Shown piece after piece: positions 17,443-27,288 of a stretch of DNA of 64,000 nucleotides (position 1 is its first letter; the number at the start of each line of letters is the position of its first letter). The notes below the pieces were generated by a model that was given only the letters and a program-made list of their open reading frames with translations, did not search any database and was not told the origin of the DNA. This DNA comes from a bacterium (lineage in GTDB: Bacteria; Cyanobacteriota; Vampirovibrionia; Obscuribacterales; Obscuribacteraceae). Made by a program: the position numbers and the translations under genes. The stretch covers positions 1 through 64,000 of the forward strand of contig WGMS01000005.1 of the NCBI GenBank assembly GCA_016124935.1. Reading direction: 5' to 3'.

Positions 17443-20127
17443 ATCCGTCCTCAAGCAAGCGGTGTAGGTTCGAGCAAGCCCCTTCAAATAAGCCTGTCCC
17501 CTGCCCTTGGCTAAATAAGCCAGCAACATACTGATGGCTGTCTGCCTCTGCCAGACCGGAAGCTCTCGATCGACCCGATGAAAGCCTTTTGGATTGACGC
17601 CATAGCTTCTGGTCGGCTTCAGCGGCGGCAGCTTGTCGGAATCGGAAAGACTTATCAGAAGACTCTCCAAATCTGGCGCCCTGTCGATATCGATGAGCGC
17701 TCTCTCGAACAGCTCATCTAAACAAGGCTCCGGCATATTCAAGACGAAATCGGCGCCTCTGCCTGTTGCCCATTCTCCTAGCAGACTGTCTTGCAGAATC
17801 ACGAACAGATCCTCCGGCGCAAGGTCATAGAGCCGAAGGACGAACACATCAAGCAAGCTCATAACTATTTTACGACTCAAAGAAGAAAGGTGAGTTCTTC
17901 TATCTGCCGCGCCGATGCCTGAAAGGCCGAGTTGCGATAACGGCATCGAGTAGCGGGGGCTCTCCATATTCAGCAGGGCGACAAGATCGACGATTAGAGC
18001 AAGCGTCTCTTCATCTATACCTCGGCAATCGGGCAGGGGACATTCGGCGATCACAAAATAATTGAGATTGGTTCCCGCCATCCTTCGCCGGAGCACAAAG
18101 TCGAAAACAAAACTATTTAAAATAGCGGTCAAGACAAGTTGCCAGCGCATAGTCTTTGCGGCTTCACCCTCAAAGTAGAGAACAGGGACAGAGTTGCCGC
18201 AAGGCACTTCGAACAGGAGCGAAGCCATCATAGAACGGCGGTTCGTATCACTGCCCACGGCAAGAAAGCCTGTTTTCAGACCCCTCACCGCCCGTGATGC
18301 TGCGAATGCCTCGGCATCTATAAGATAATGCGGTTCAATTCGAGAATTTTCGAAGTCCTTTTCACGCCAGATCGCTCCACGGCCGGACCCCTCCAGCCAC
18401 TTCTTCTTTCTAAAATCATAGGGCCCGATCATTCGCCCTTCATAGAGCGGCAGACGAATTGACTGCACTGAATCAGGCATGATGCTGAAGTCGCCGCAAG
18501 CCGAAATTATGGCGCCTTCGATATCACTATCTGTATCAGCTTTGCCCAGTCTCCTCCAGGAACCGGCCAGCCAGTTGCCGCTGAGGTCGCTTCTAAAGCC
18601 GGCTTGCTCCAGCGCATCCCTTGCGACAAAAAGCGAGGAGTCCATGGTCATGTCGAACTCCCGACGATATCGTAATGGGAAGTCGCCAAAGACGGACTCA
18701 CCGAGATATTGAGAAGAAGAGCCGCAGTAGATTTTATCGAGCAGCTCTAGGGTAAGAGCCCCTTCAACCTCGAGTATGATATTGCTGCGAGGGCTGAATC
18801 GCTTCAGAGCCTGCGCATCATATACGGCGCCGGCGCCATCACCACCTGCATCAGGCTTTCTTTCAGAGAAGAAATCGACATCAATTGCTTTTGTCACTCC
18901 CCCTTTACGAGCGACAAAGTAGCAATATTTGAACGAGCGATGAATGTCGAAAGCGGCATTGGAATTCTCGAATCCCCTGAGCAAAAGCCATTCGGCTTTC
19001 TCTATTAGAAGACGGCGCAAAGGCGCCGATCCGGAATCACAATAGAGACCGCCTGGAACAATCAAAGAGATCAAGCCCCCATCCGCCACAAGCCTGAAGC
19101 TCTGTTCGATGAAATATTTGTAGAAGTTAGCGTCGCCACCACCCTGATGCAGAAAAGCTCGTTTATAAAACCGAGCGTTCTCCGCATAGCTGCAATTGAG
19201 CGCCTCCCATCTCTTGCGACTGTCGGGAAACAGAGAAAAGATCTCCTGTTGACGCACCAGGGCTTTCTGCCTGGGATAACTATAAAAATCCGGATCGTAC
19301 AAAGAGAAGAACTCTCTCGTATTAGGCTTGTGTATCTCCCAGGGCGGATTGCCTACCACCACATCGAATACGGTATCACCAGCGTATTCGGATACAGTAA
19401 CGAAGGGACTATCGCCCTCGACAAAAAATCGCAGAGCATCTCCACATACGACTCTAGAAGCTGCAATATCCGCCGACAGTCCGGCTCTATATAGATAAAA
19501 GCGAGTCAGAAAGACCGAACCGGGATCAAGATCTATTCCGAAATAATCAGCTTCTACCCCGCTTTCCTCAAGGCATTTATTCAACGCGAGCAACACAATT
19601 CCTGGTCCACAAGCAGGATCAATCACCTTCAATCGGCTCTGCCTGACGGGTCCATCGCCGACCGAGAGCCTTCCAGAAACCCTTCTTGCAAGCTCCCGGG
19701 CAAGCTCAGCCGGAGTATAGTAACTGCCGCTTCGCTTTCTTCCCGGCTCTGTCGCACCATAGACTACCGAGACACGATGCAGCTCCTCAACAATGTCTTC
19801 GGCTGCCATCTCATCTGCCAGGTCACAGAAGGGCTCGACACCGAACCGCTCCACTGCCGCACCAGAAACGATACCACTGCCAGCCGGAAGGTCTGCGTAG
19901 AGCACAGGCGGCACACATTCCGAGCACAGAGCGCGTGCCAGCCCCAGACCGAAAAGCAGCCTTGCCGCTTCTCCGTCACAACCAGCGCTCGAGATTCTCC
20001 CGAGCCAAGCCTCGATTTTCTGACGCTGGTTTCCACTCAACTTGAAAATAGCAAAGGTACCTGTAGTTTTGCCCGGTTCAGCCTGATTCTCTATAAAGTT
20101 TACCAGCCCGGTCCTCCGACCTATCAC
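17377..20127 (-). CDS. Eco57I-like adenine-specific DNA methyltransferase (possible type IIG)
   Basis: 916 residues. Motif I, the SAM-binding site, is VIDPACGPGIVLLALN; motif IV, the catalytic site, is VVGNPPWEIHKPN, typical of N6-adenine methyltransferases of the Eco57I/PglX type. YTPAELARELARRV precedes motif I as in these enzymes. The C-terminal half probably holds the target-recognition domain. I see no clear PD-(D/E)xK nuclease motif, and no restriction or BREX/DISARM gene lies next to it, so it could be a solitary methyltransferase or a type IIG enzyme with an undetected nuclease. Start GTG at 20127. The 3' end runs 66 bp into the alkyltransferase gene. Confidence 0.85.
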   Translation of the reverse strand: MIGRRTGLVNFIENQAEPGKTTGTFAIFKLSGNQRQKIEAWLGRISSAGCDGEAARLLFGLGLARALCSECVPPVLYADLPAGSGIVSGAAVERFGVEPFCDLADEMAAEDIVEELHRVSVVYGATEPGRKRSGSYYTPAELARELARRVSGRLSVGDGPVRQSRLKVIDPACGPGIVLLALNKCLEESGVEADYFGIDLDPGSVFLTRFYLYRAGLSADIAASRVVCGDALRFFVEGDSPFVTVSEYAGDTVFDVVVGNPPWEIHKPNTREFFSLYDPDFYSYPRQKALVRQQEIFSLFPDSRKRWEALNCSYAENARFYKRAFLHQGGGDANFYKYFIEQSFRLVADGGLISLIVPGGLYCDSGSAPLRRLLIEKAEWLLLRGFENSNAAFDIHRSFKYCYFVARKGGVTKAIDVDFFSERKPDAGGDGAGAVYDAQALKRFSPRSNIILEVEGALTLELLDKIYCGSSSQYLGESVFGDFPLRYRREFDMTMDSSLFVARDALEQAGFRSDLSGNWLAGSWRRLGKADTDSDIEGAIISACGDFSIMPDSVQSIRLPLYEGRMIGPYDFRKKKWLEGSGRGAIWREKDFENSRIEPHYLIDAEAFAASRAVRGLKTGFLAVGSDTNRRSMMASLLFEVPCGNSVPVLYFEGEAAKTMRWQLVLTAILNSFVFDFVLRRRMAGTNLNYFVIAECPLPDCRGIDEETLALIVDLVALLNMESPRYSMPLSQLGLSGIGAADRRTHLSSLSRKIVMSLLDVFVLRLYDLAPEDLFVILQDSLLGEWATGRGADFVLNMPEPCLDELFERALIDIDRAPDLESLLISLSDSDKLPPLKPTRSYGVNPKGFHRVDRELPVWQRQTAISMLLAYLAKGRGQAYLKGLARTYTACLRTDSGTESTRNINSLSLCFSGEQL

Positions 20128-20225
20128 AGGTACTCCGACCTATGACATCTTCTCCCCTTGTCCGGGCGGCAGCCAGGGTGCTAAATTAAGTCGAGTCCAT
20201 TATAGAAAGACCGAGGAAGCAGGCC

Positions 20226-20603
20226 ATGACAGTTCCCAAGATCTTGCTGATAGACGATGACCCGGATATCCTCAAGATAGGCAGCCTCAGCCTTACCGGC
20301 ATTGCCCGCTGGCGCGTGGCCACTGCCTCTTCAGGCAAAGAAGCGATTCATCTTGCCCCCCAGGAAGAGCCGGATTTGATCGTGCTGGATACTTCGATGC
20401 CCGATATGGACGGGCTCACTGTTATGGCCAAATTGCGAGAAGCGCCGGTCCTCAAAACGGTACCGATAATCTTCGCAAGCACCCACGTGGAAGCCGGAGA
20501 AGAAGCATTCTATAGATCCAAAGGGGCATCGGGTCTGATCGCTAAACCCTTCAACCCGGACACCCTGGCCCAGGATATTCTGGATAAAGCCGCCGGTAAG
20601 TAA
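20226..20603 (+). CDS. Single-domain response regulator receiver protein
   Basis: 125 residues, a stand-alone CheY-like receiver. The acidic pocket D10-D11-D12, phosphoacceptor D55 (IVLDTSMPDMDG), a switch residue in FAST and the conserved Lys in AKPFNP are all present, so it should be phosphorylatable. No output domain and no kinase gene adjoin it. It converges with the receiver-GGDEF-EAL gene, with a 22-bp gap. Confidence 0.93.
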   Translation: MTVPKILLIDDDPDILKIGSLSLTGIARWRVATASSGKEAIHLAPQEEPDLIVLDTSMPDMDGLTVMAKLREAPVLKTVPIIFASTHVEAGEEAFYRSKGASGLIAKPFNPDTLAQDILDKAAGK

Positions 20604-20625
20604 ATCTTCCGTCAACGGATATTTT

Positions 20626-22317
20626 TTATGAGGGCTTGCCCCAGTACCAACCCTGACCGTAGGTCACTCCCATGTCGAGGAGCAGCTCCAGCTCTTCCCG
20701 GCATTCTATCCCTTCGGCGATAAGTTCGGAACCCAGCGCGTTGACCACTTTGACAAGACGTCGCAAGAGCCTCTCTTTTGTGGGCTCCTGGGCGATGCCC
20801 GAGACATATTTGCGGTCGATTTTGACGATATCCGGCTCGAGAATGATCAAGCTCTCCAGAGAGCTGCGCCCGAAGCCCACGTCATCGATGGCGACAAGCA
20901 CTCCGTTTTTGGTCAGCTCATGGACATGATCCCTCAAATAAGTGGGATCACCAATAAACTGCTGTTCGCTTATCTCGACACAGTACTTCTGGTTGGCTTC
21001 TCCATTGGTATCTTCCGGAAACAGGGTCATCAACCGATCTATCGGAGTATCGATAATGGTGGAAGGGAAGAGATTGACATGCACTCTCGCCTGTTTCTCG
21101 AATTTGTCATCGGCGCTGGCATTAAGACAGGTTTTGAGGCAACGCAGGTCGACTATGGTAAGCAGGTTGTATTCCACTGAAACCCTGAAAAGATCGTCGG
21201 GCATTTCAAAAGCCCCTTTGGGTCCGCGACTCAGTATTTCGTAACCGACAAGTTTTTCGTCCGGTAGATGCAGAATGGGCATAGAGACGGCCCTGAAACA
21301 ATCACCTTTGCGGAGCTTCTCGGTAAGCTCTTCCAGGGCATCGCGGTCCGGTTGATGACCGGGTCTTTTATGCTTCTCTCCGGAAGAGACTCTGTTTTTG
21401 CCGAGCAATTTGCTCTCCCTGACAGCCAGCCGCACCAGAGAGAGGATCTCTTCTATGGAGCAGAACTCATATGGCAGTGCCAGGACTCCAAGACTGGCAG
21501 TAACCCTGATGGTCTCGGAGGCGAGGCGCAATGGACTCTCCGCCACGGACAGACGAATTTTTTCAGCCACCAGCATGCCTTCGGCAAATCTGGTATCGGG
21601 AAGCAACAATAGAAACTCATCGGAGCCGATGCGAGCTATGTGATCGGTAGGGCGCACAGTCTCTTTCATACGCTTGGAGATCTCTTTGAGCACCACATCA
21701 CCGACACCATGGCCGAGCTGAGCGTTTATTCGGTCGAAATCGTCGCAATCCAATAAAACCGCCACCAGGGCACCGCCACCGCGCTGGGCTCTTTCGAATT
21801 CGTTTTGCAGAGACTTTTCCAGACCGGCGACATTAAGGCACTCTGTAAGAGGATCGTTGTGGGCCAGGGCTTCTAAGCGCGAGGTGGCCGCCTCTAGTCG
21901 GGTGGAGGCTTCGTTCAAGGCAAGCTCTGCCCGTTTCAGATCGATGGCGTAGCGCAGAGACTGCAACAACCGACCGCCATCCAGACTCTCCCGGGCCAGC
22001 CAGTCCTGGGCGCCGCTGTTGACCGCATCGGTGACGGCGGTATCCCTCGGGTCGTCACTCAACACCACCACCGGAACGCTGTTATCGAACTTGCGCAGCT
22101 CTTTGAGAACCTCCACTCCGGACTTATCCGGCATAGACAGGCTGAGAAGCACCACATCAAATCTGTCTTCTCCGAGCATTTCCATCCCGGCGTTGAACTT
22201 CTCGGTCCATTCCATGGAGAACTCTTTGCCCGCGGCCTCTTGCAAGACTTTTCTCAAAGCCTGGGCTTGACCAGCGTTGTGCTCTATCAAGAGAACTTTT
22301 GTTTTTCTGTCACCCAT
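20626..22317 (-). CDS. Pseudo-receiver/GGDEF/EAL protein (cyclic di-GMP turnover)
   Basis: 563 residues in three domains. The N-terminal receiver (1-120) is degenerate: the phosphoacceptor is replaced by S59 (LLSLSMP) and the acidic pocket reads IEHN, so it cannot be phosphorylated in the usual way. A coiled linker follows. The GGDEF domain (about 150-305) has GSDEF (231-235), and an RxxD inhibitory site (R222-D225) lies exactly five residues upstream. The EAL domain (about 325-563) retains E360 in the EIL motif, HVNLFPS, CVEISEQ, IDDVGFG, KIDR, AEGIE and GQGWYWGKP, so phosphodiesterase activity is plausible. It could make, break or sense c-di-GMP. Confidence 0.92.
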   Translation of the reverse strand: MGDRKTKVLLIEHNAGQAQALRKVLQEAAGKEFSMEWTEKFNAGMEMLGEDRFDVVLLSLSMPDKSGVEVLKELRKFDNSVPVVVLSDDPRDTAVTDAVNSGAQDWLARESLDGGRLLQSLRYAIDLKRAELALNEASTRLEAATSRLEALAHNDPLTECLNVAGLEKSLQNEFERAQRGGGALVAVLLDCDDFDRINAQLGHGVGDVVLKEISKRMKETVRPTDHIARIGSDEFLLLLPDTRFAEGMLVAEKIRLSVAESPLRLASETIRVTASLGVLALPYEFCSIEEILSLVRLAVRESKLLGKNRVSSGEKHKRPGHQPDRDALEELTEKLRKGDCFRAVSMPILHLPDEKLVGYEILSRGPKGAFEMPDDLFRVSVEYNLLTIVDLRCLKTCLNASADDKFEKQARVHVNLFPSTIIDTPIDRLMTLFPEDTNGEANQKYCVEISEQQFIGDPTYLRDHVHELTKNGVLVAIDDVGFGRSSLESLIILEPDIVKIDRKYVSGIAQEPTKERLLRRLVKVVNALGSELIAEGIECREELELLLDMGVTYGQGWYWGKPS

Positions 22318-22570
22318 TTAATTGTCACCGGATCTTTCACTGAAGTCACAGGCAGAGGGACCATAATTGTTATCAGTCACCTGATCTCGCCTTTTGCACT
22401 GTTCTTTTACCACGCTCTCTCGATTTTTCTGCTTAACACTCTTTCGAGGTACCATTGTGCGAGCAACACACCTCTTCAATGGTCAATAATTCCCAGATTT
22501 ATTAGCAGCAAAACTCACCTTTCTATGTAATTGTCAAAGAATCGACCTTTTAATATGCAGACGAGAGCCG

Positions 22571-23620
22571 ATGGAAGCCGATAAAACAGTAAGCCCCCAG
22601 ACCCCCGAACAGAAGACGAGCTGGCTGAAGCTCCTATTGGCCTTGCTTCTTGGTCTGGGGCTATTATGGTTTGCCTTTAAAGACTGTGATTTCGAGATGA
22701 TCCTTGCCAATCTCAAAGATCTGGACATCTTCTACCTGGTGATTGTTTTCACAACCGGTCTCCTCAGCCACATTGTAAGAGCCCTGCGCTGGATCTGGCT
22801 GCTCAAGCCGGTGGCGGACCGATCCATCAGTCTGTGGAATTCCTTTTATGCAACCATAGTCGGCTACGCAGTAAACGTTGTCATCCCCCGGGGCGGAGAG
22901 GTGGCAAGACTGGTCGCCATCAGCCGCATGGAAAAATTGCCCTGGGCGGCAGTTCTACCAACCATGTTCATCGACCGCCTTTTGGACATCGCCTCCCTCG
23001 TAATTCTAATCGGTGTCTCCCTGACCATACTGCCCAAAAAGATTCTGGACGAGATGCCCTGGCTTGTACCCGGCGGTGCCACCATGGCCCTGATTTCGGT
23101 GGTCGCCCTGGTGCTCCTGCCCCGCACCCACAGCATCCTTACTTGGATTCAAAAACAGCCTTTCATCGACAAAATCCTCCCTCAGCCGGTCAAAGAAAAG
23201 CTCTCCGAGCTGAGCGCCCAGTTCGACCGGGGCACAAAGTCTTTGCTCGATCCCGTCGCCTATCCGGTTATCGCTCTCTTCACCGCTGTGATGTGGCTCC
23301 TCTACGGATTGAATTTCTATTTCATGCTTTTCGCATTTCATATTCAAGACAAAGTCGGCATCAAAAACTGCCTGCTCACCTTCACCATAGGTTCATCCGG
23401 CAACCTCATCCCGACCCCGGGCACCATCGGCACCTTCCATGTCCTGGTCAAAGAGTCGCTCGTCAAGACCGCCCAGATAGACCCTAATCTGGCGGCAGCC
23501 TATGCCACCGTCCTGCACCTGATCTGTTTCATAGTGGTCACCTGTGTTCCGGCGGCAGTCTGTGTGGCGCTCAACGGCATGCTGAGCGCCAGGAGGAAGA
23601 CCCCGGAAGAGACACCATAG
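22571..23620 (+). CDS. YbhN/UPF0104 (MprF flippase-like) integral membrane protein
   Basis: 349 residues with about 8 hydrophobic helices. The motifs VRALRWIWLLKP and VNVVIPRGGEVARLVAISRME match the lysylphosphatidylglycerol synthetase transmembrane (UPF0104) family, which includes the MprF flippase domain and YbhN. There is no C-terminal lysyl-transferase domain, so it is a stand-alone lipid-handling membrane protein with unknown substrate. The gap upstream (22318-22570) is shared with the divergent c-di-GMP gene and has no feature I can support. It converges with the Fpg gene, 9 bp apart. Confidence 0.88.
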   Translation: MEADKTVSPQTPEQKTSWLKLLLALLLGLGLLWFAFKDCDFEMILANLKDLDIFYLVIVFTTGLLSHIVRALRWIWLLKPVADRSISLWNSFYATIVGYAVNVVIPRGGEVARLVAISRMEKLPWAAVLPTMFIDRLLDIASLVILIGVSLTILPKKILDEMPWLVPGGATMALISVVALVLLPRTHSILTWIQKQPFIDKILPQPVKEKLSELSAQFDRGTKSLLDPVAYPVIALFTAVMWLLYGLNFYFMLFAFHIQDKVGIKNCLLTFTIGSSGNLIPTPGTIGTFHVLVKESLVKTAQIDPNLAAAYATVLHLICFIVVTCVPAAVCVALNGMLSARRKTPEETP

Positions 23621-23629
23621 GCGACACTA

Positions 23630-24466
23630 TTACTTTTGACACGTCGGACAATAGTGTGTCGATCTGCCGGCCAATTTGATTCGTTCAATCTTAGAACCGG
23701 AGCCACACTTGCGGCAGTCCTGGGCGAATCTGCCATAGACCCAGGCTTGACTCTGATAGTTTCCGTTCACACCATCCGCCTTGCGATAGTCTCTGAGGGT
23801 GCTTCCCCCTTGCTCAATCGCCTCCGACAGCACCGACTTCACCGTGGCTACCAGTCTTTTCATTTCGGCGGGCTTGAGCGAACCGGCCTTTCTATTGGGT
23901 CTGATTCCGGCAAGAAAGAGGGATTCGTCAGCGTAGATATTGCCGATTCCGGCTATTATCCTCTGATCTAATAAAGCGTTTTTAATAGGCTGGGATTTGC
24001 CTTCCAGACGTTTTTTCAAATACGAGAAATCGAGATCATCGAGGGGCTCCACCCCCAGACTCTTGATACCACTAACAATATCAAGCAGAGCGGCGCGCTC
24101 AGGAACATACCAGATTCGTCCAAAGACTCTCATATCCTCGAAATGCAGCTCTTTGCCGCTTTTCAGGGCAATTTTAACCCGCAGGAACCTATCCGGCGGA
24201 GAGCCCGCCTTTTTAACCAGAAGTCTACCGGACATACGCAGATGGACAACCAGCATGTCGCCTTCGGATAGATCTATCAATAAATACTTTCCCCGTCGGC
24301 TCACCGAGACGACCCGCCTGGCACAAATAGCCTGGCAGAACTTTCGCTTACTGAGAGGATAAGCCACCGATTGCTCTCGCAGCACCTGGGCGCCCTTAAT
24401 GGTCTCTCCGATCAAGAGCTTCCTCAAGCCGATGGCGACAGTCTCTACTTCGGGCAACTCGGGCAT
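23630..24466 (-). CDS. mutM: Formamidopyrimidine-DNA glycosylase (Fpg)
   Basis: 278 residues, full length. It starts with the catalytic PELPEVETV (Pro2 is the nucleophile and Glu3 acts in strand cleavage), has HLRMSGRLLV with the DNA-contacting strand, an H2TH region QRIIAGIGNIYADESLF, and the C-terminal zinc finger with CRKCGSGSKIERI and CPTCQK. It removes 8-oxoguanine and other oxidised purines from DNA. It sits convergent to the YbhN-like gene and 38 bp after the Ca2+/H+ antiporter gene on the same strand, so cotranscription with the antiporter is possible. Confidence 0.97.
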   Translation of the reverse strand: MPELPEVETVAIGLRKLLIGETIKGAQVLREQSVAYPLSKRKFCQAICARRVVSVSRRGKYLLIDLSEGDMLVVHLRMSGRLLVKKAGSPPDRFLRVKIALKSGKELHFEDMRVFGRIWYVPERAALLDIVSGIKSLGVEPLDDLDFSYLKKRLEGKSQPIKNALLDQRIIAGIGNIYADESLFLAGIRPNRKAGSLKPAEMKRLVATVKSVLSEAIEQGGSTLRDYRKADGVNGNYQSQAWVYGRFAQDCRKCGSGSKIERIKLAGRSTHYCPTCQK

Positions 24467-24504
24467 GAACAGATTCCTCTATTGCGACAATCGAATCAGA
24501 TAGA

Positions 24505-25602
24505 TCAAATAAAGAAGAAAGTGGCAGCAAGAATGGCATAAACAGCCAGTAATTGAACCCCCTCCAACCAGTTGCACTCCCCATCGGTGGCTACAAAAGG
24601 CAGAATAATCACCGACACGACCACGGCAAGGACCTCTATCTCGGTGAACACGAGATCCATGGGTTTACCGATTGCGAAGCTGGTAAACACTATGAACGGT
24701 GCCACAAAAAGCGCTATCTGACTGGAAGATCCAAGAGCTATGTTAATAGCCAGATCCATCTTGTTCTTCATGGCCATAAGAATGGCAGTCGAGTGTTCTG
24801 CGGCGTTACCGATAATCGCCACCAGAATCACACCGATAAACAACTGGCTCATCCCTACAGTGTGGGCGGTCACCTCTACCTCTCCCACCAGGAGCTCACT
24901 GAGAAGCGCCACCAGTACGGTTGATACGGCGAGCACCGTGATCCCTATCTTGATACCCCATCCGGTGGTACCGATCGCTTCGTTTACCTCCACATCCATC
25001 TCCCGGACATACAGATTTTTGTGGGTTTTCAAGCTGAAATACAAACTGAGGAAATAAACTACGATCTGCACTGTGGAAATCGCTATGGCCAGCTCGTCTT
25101 CGTTGGCTCTGGATGTATGAGTGGCGGCATAATGAAAAACCGTCGGAACCACAAGACAGATTGCGGCTAAAGCCAGCATGGTGGCGGATGTGGTGGCAGC
25201 AGTGCGGTTAAAATACTGAGTTTTGAATTTCAAGCCGCCGGCCAGCATAGAAAAACCCAGAACCAAAAGGATGTTCCCGACTATCGAGCCGGTAATCGAG
25301 GCTTTGACGACATCGGGCAATCCGGCGCGCAAAGCCGAAATAGCAATCAGCAGTTCACAGGCGTTTCCGAAGGTGGCGTTGAGCAACCCACCCAGACCGG
25401 CGCCCAACCTGTCGGCCAGAATCTCGGTGGCTTTCCCCATTAAGCCTGCCAAAGGAATGATGGCAAGACAGGAGATCAAAAATATGCAGGGACCAGGCCA
25501 ACCCAGGAATTTACCGATAAAGGCGAGGGGCACGAAGACCAGAAAAATGTTCAGAATGGTTTCCGGTTGAAGCTTGATAACGCCAGAATTGAGCAAAGTC
25601 AT
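24505..25602 (-). CDS. Ca2+/H+ antiporter (CaCA/CaxA family)
   Basis: About 365 residues and 10-11 membrane helices. The two conserved repeats of the calcium/cation antiporter family are visible: FGNACELLIAISAL in the first half and IGNAAEHSTAILMA in the second, each with the acidic residue that binds the cation. It exports Ca2+ (or another cation) in exchange for protons across the inner membrane. I chose the ATG at 25602 (MTLLNSG); the open frame extends to a TTG at 25674, but that would add an unlikely Gly-rich leader. Confidence 0.93.
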   Translation of the reverse strand: MTLLNSGVIKLQPETILNIFLVFVPLAFIGKFLGWPGPCIFLISCLAIIPLAGLMGKATEILADRLGAGLGGLLNATFGNACELLIAISALRAGLPDVVKASITGSIVGNILLVLGFSMLAGGLKFKTQYFNRTAATTSATMLALAAICLVVPTVFHYAATHTSRANEDELAIAISTVQIVVYFLSLYFSLKTHKNLYVREMDVEVNEAIGTTGWGIKIGITVLAVSTVLVALLSELLVGEVEVTAHTVGMSQLFIGVILVAIIGNAAEHSTAILMAMKNKMDLAINIALGSSSQIALFVAPFIVFTSFAIGKPMDLVFTEIEVLAVVVSVIILPFVATDGECNWLEGVQLLAVYAILAATFFFI

Positions 25603-25740
25603 GCCACCATAATCGATACTACCGTTCGCCTGCCCGCAGGACCCACCCCCGGACAGCCTGAAACCGCCAACCAAGCTTACCAGAGGATGGTCCCGGAGAA
25701 CCTCCCGAGCGCCGGTTCGGACAACGTCTTGAAAAAGATT

Positions 25741-25770
25741 TTAACAGTTCAACTAACATTCGAATATATA
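25741..25770 (+). promoter_or_regulatory. Candidate sigma-70-type promoter of the glutamate dehydrogenase gene
   Basis: TTAACA (25741-25746) and TATATA (25765-25770) are separated by 18 bp, in the gap before the dehydrogenase gene, about 100 bp ahead of its ATG. The assignment rests on consensus match only. Confidence 0.4.
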
Positions 25771-25871
25771 CGTTTCACCGACGGAAGAGTAACATATGCA
25801 GAAATAATCACCGGTTGTCAACTTCTTAGCGATACCGCGGAAGTTCTATTCGAAATAACGAGGTCCCCATT

Positions 25872-27155
25872 ATGCTTACGGCACAGTCGCGTCCACCCAA
25901 AACAATGGAATGCGAATCGGAACAGTTCTTACGATGCCAACAGCAGCTTGACGAAATCGCTCGCGAAATGGGTCTCTCGCCGCAACTGCACGAACGTCTC
26001 CGTTATCCCAAACGTTCCATGGTGGTATCGATCCCGGTCCGCATGGATGACGGACTGGTCAAGCTCTTCACCGGTTACCGTGTGCACCATGACGTCACCC
26101 TCGGACCGGCCAAAGGCGGAATTCGCTTCCATCCCGAAGTGAACCTCGGAGAAGTATCTTCTCTCGCCATGCTCATGACATGGAAATGCGCCTTAATGGG
26201 CCTTCCCTACGGCGGAGCCAAGGGCGGTATCAAATGCGAACCCTGGAATTTTTCTCCCTCCGAAAAAGAGAAAGTGACCCGGCGTTATACATCCGAAATC
26301 ATCAACCTGATCGGACCGGATAAAGACATCCCCGCCCCTGACATGTACACCGATGCCCAGACCATGGCCTGGATCATGGATACCTATTCGACAAACGTCG
26401 GCTACACCGTGCCCAGCGTCGTCACCGGCAAACCGGTCTCTATAGGCGGCTCACTGGGACGCAACGAAGCCACCGGTCGAGGCGTGGCTTATTGCGCCAG
26501 AAGAGCCGTGACCTTTACCGGAATGACCACCGAAAACCCCACAGTTATAGTCCAGGGCTTTGGAAACGTGGGCTCCGTAGCGGCACAATTGCTGCACGAG
26601 AAAGGTTATAAGATTATCGCCGTGTCTGATGTGCATGGCGGCATCCACAACACGAAAGGCATCGATATACCTCGCCTTCTCTCCCACATGAGCGAAGGCG
26701 GCAAACTGGTAGATTTCGGCGACTGTGAAAAGGTCTCCAATTCTGAGCTGCTCACCCTGGAATGCGATGTACTCATTCCCGCAGCCCTCGGCAACCAGAT
26801 AAGATCTGATAATGTCGAGAAGCTGAATTGCAAAATCGTTGTAGAGGGCGCCAACGGACCGACCACCCCGGAAGCCGACGTCTACCTGCATGAAAAGGGC
26901 GTTTGCGTGGTTCCGGATATCCTGGCCAACGCAGGCGGTGTCACCGTCAGTTATTTTGAATGGGTGCAGGGACTGATCCAGCTTTTCTGGTCGGAAGACG
27001 AAGTGAACGCCAGACTGGAGACTATTATGGGCGGCGCCTGCGATAGAGTCCTTTCCCTGACCAGTGAATCTGGACTGAGACCGAGAATGGCAGCGCTCAG
27101 AATCGGAGTCTCCACCATCGCCGAAGCCAAAAAATTGAGAGGACTCTATCCATAG
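25872..27155 (+). CDS. Glu/Leu/Phe/Val dehydrogenase family protein, probable glutamate dehydrogenase
   Basis: 427 residues, full length. The substrate domain has YRVHHDVTLGPAKGGIRFHP and GLPYGGAKGGIKC with the catalytic and substrate-binding lysines; the NAD(P) domain has VIVQGFGNVGSVAAQLL. It interconverts glutamate and 2-oxoglutarate plus ammonia, linking nitrogen and carbon metabolism. The hexameric 420-residue class to which it belongs is usually NAD-linked, but the cofactor cannot be decided here. The ATG at 25872 has GAGG eight bases upstream. It is divergent from the antiporter gene. Confidence 0.95.
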   Translation: MLTAQSRPPKTMECESEQFLRCQQQLDEIAREMGLSPQLHERLRYPKRSMVVSIPVRMDDGLVKLFTGYRVHHDVTLGPAKGGIRFHPEVNLGEVSSLAMLMTWKCALMGLPYGGAKGGIKCEPWNFSPSEKEKVTRRYTSEIINLIGPDKDIPAPDMYTDAQTMAWIMDTYSTNVGYTVPSVVTGKPVSIGGSLGRNEATGRGVAYCARRAVTFTGMTTENPTVIVQGFGNVGSVAAQLLHEKGYKIIAVSDVHGGIHNTKGIDIPRLLSHMSEGGKLVDFGDCEKVSNSELLTLECDVLIPAALGNQIRSDNVEKLNCKIVVEGANGPTTPEADVYLHEKGVCVVPDILANAGGVTVSYFEWVQGLIQLFWSEDEVNARLETIMGGACDRVLSLTSESGLRPRMAALRIGVSTIAEAKKLRGLYP

Positions 27156-27288
27156 CCTCTCGGGGCTGCGGGAAATTTTATCCGCACTTATTAGGAATCA
27201 AAGTGGTGATTAACTATGCAAAAGGGGTAAGGTTGTAATAGTGAAAAGCTACCATTTTTAGATTCGACAAGAGTGTGCATCAACCCCC

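Noticed and set aside
22318-22570. Promoter TTGTCA-N17-TATGCA before the YbhN-like gene
   Set aside because: The -10 match is only three of six bases, so I did not list it.
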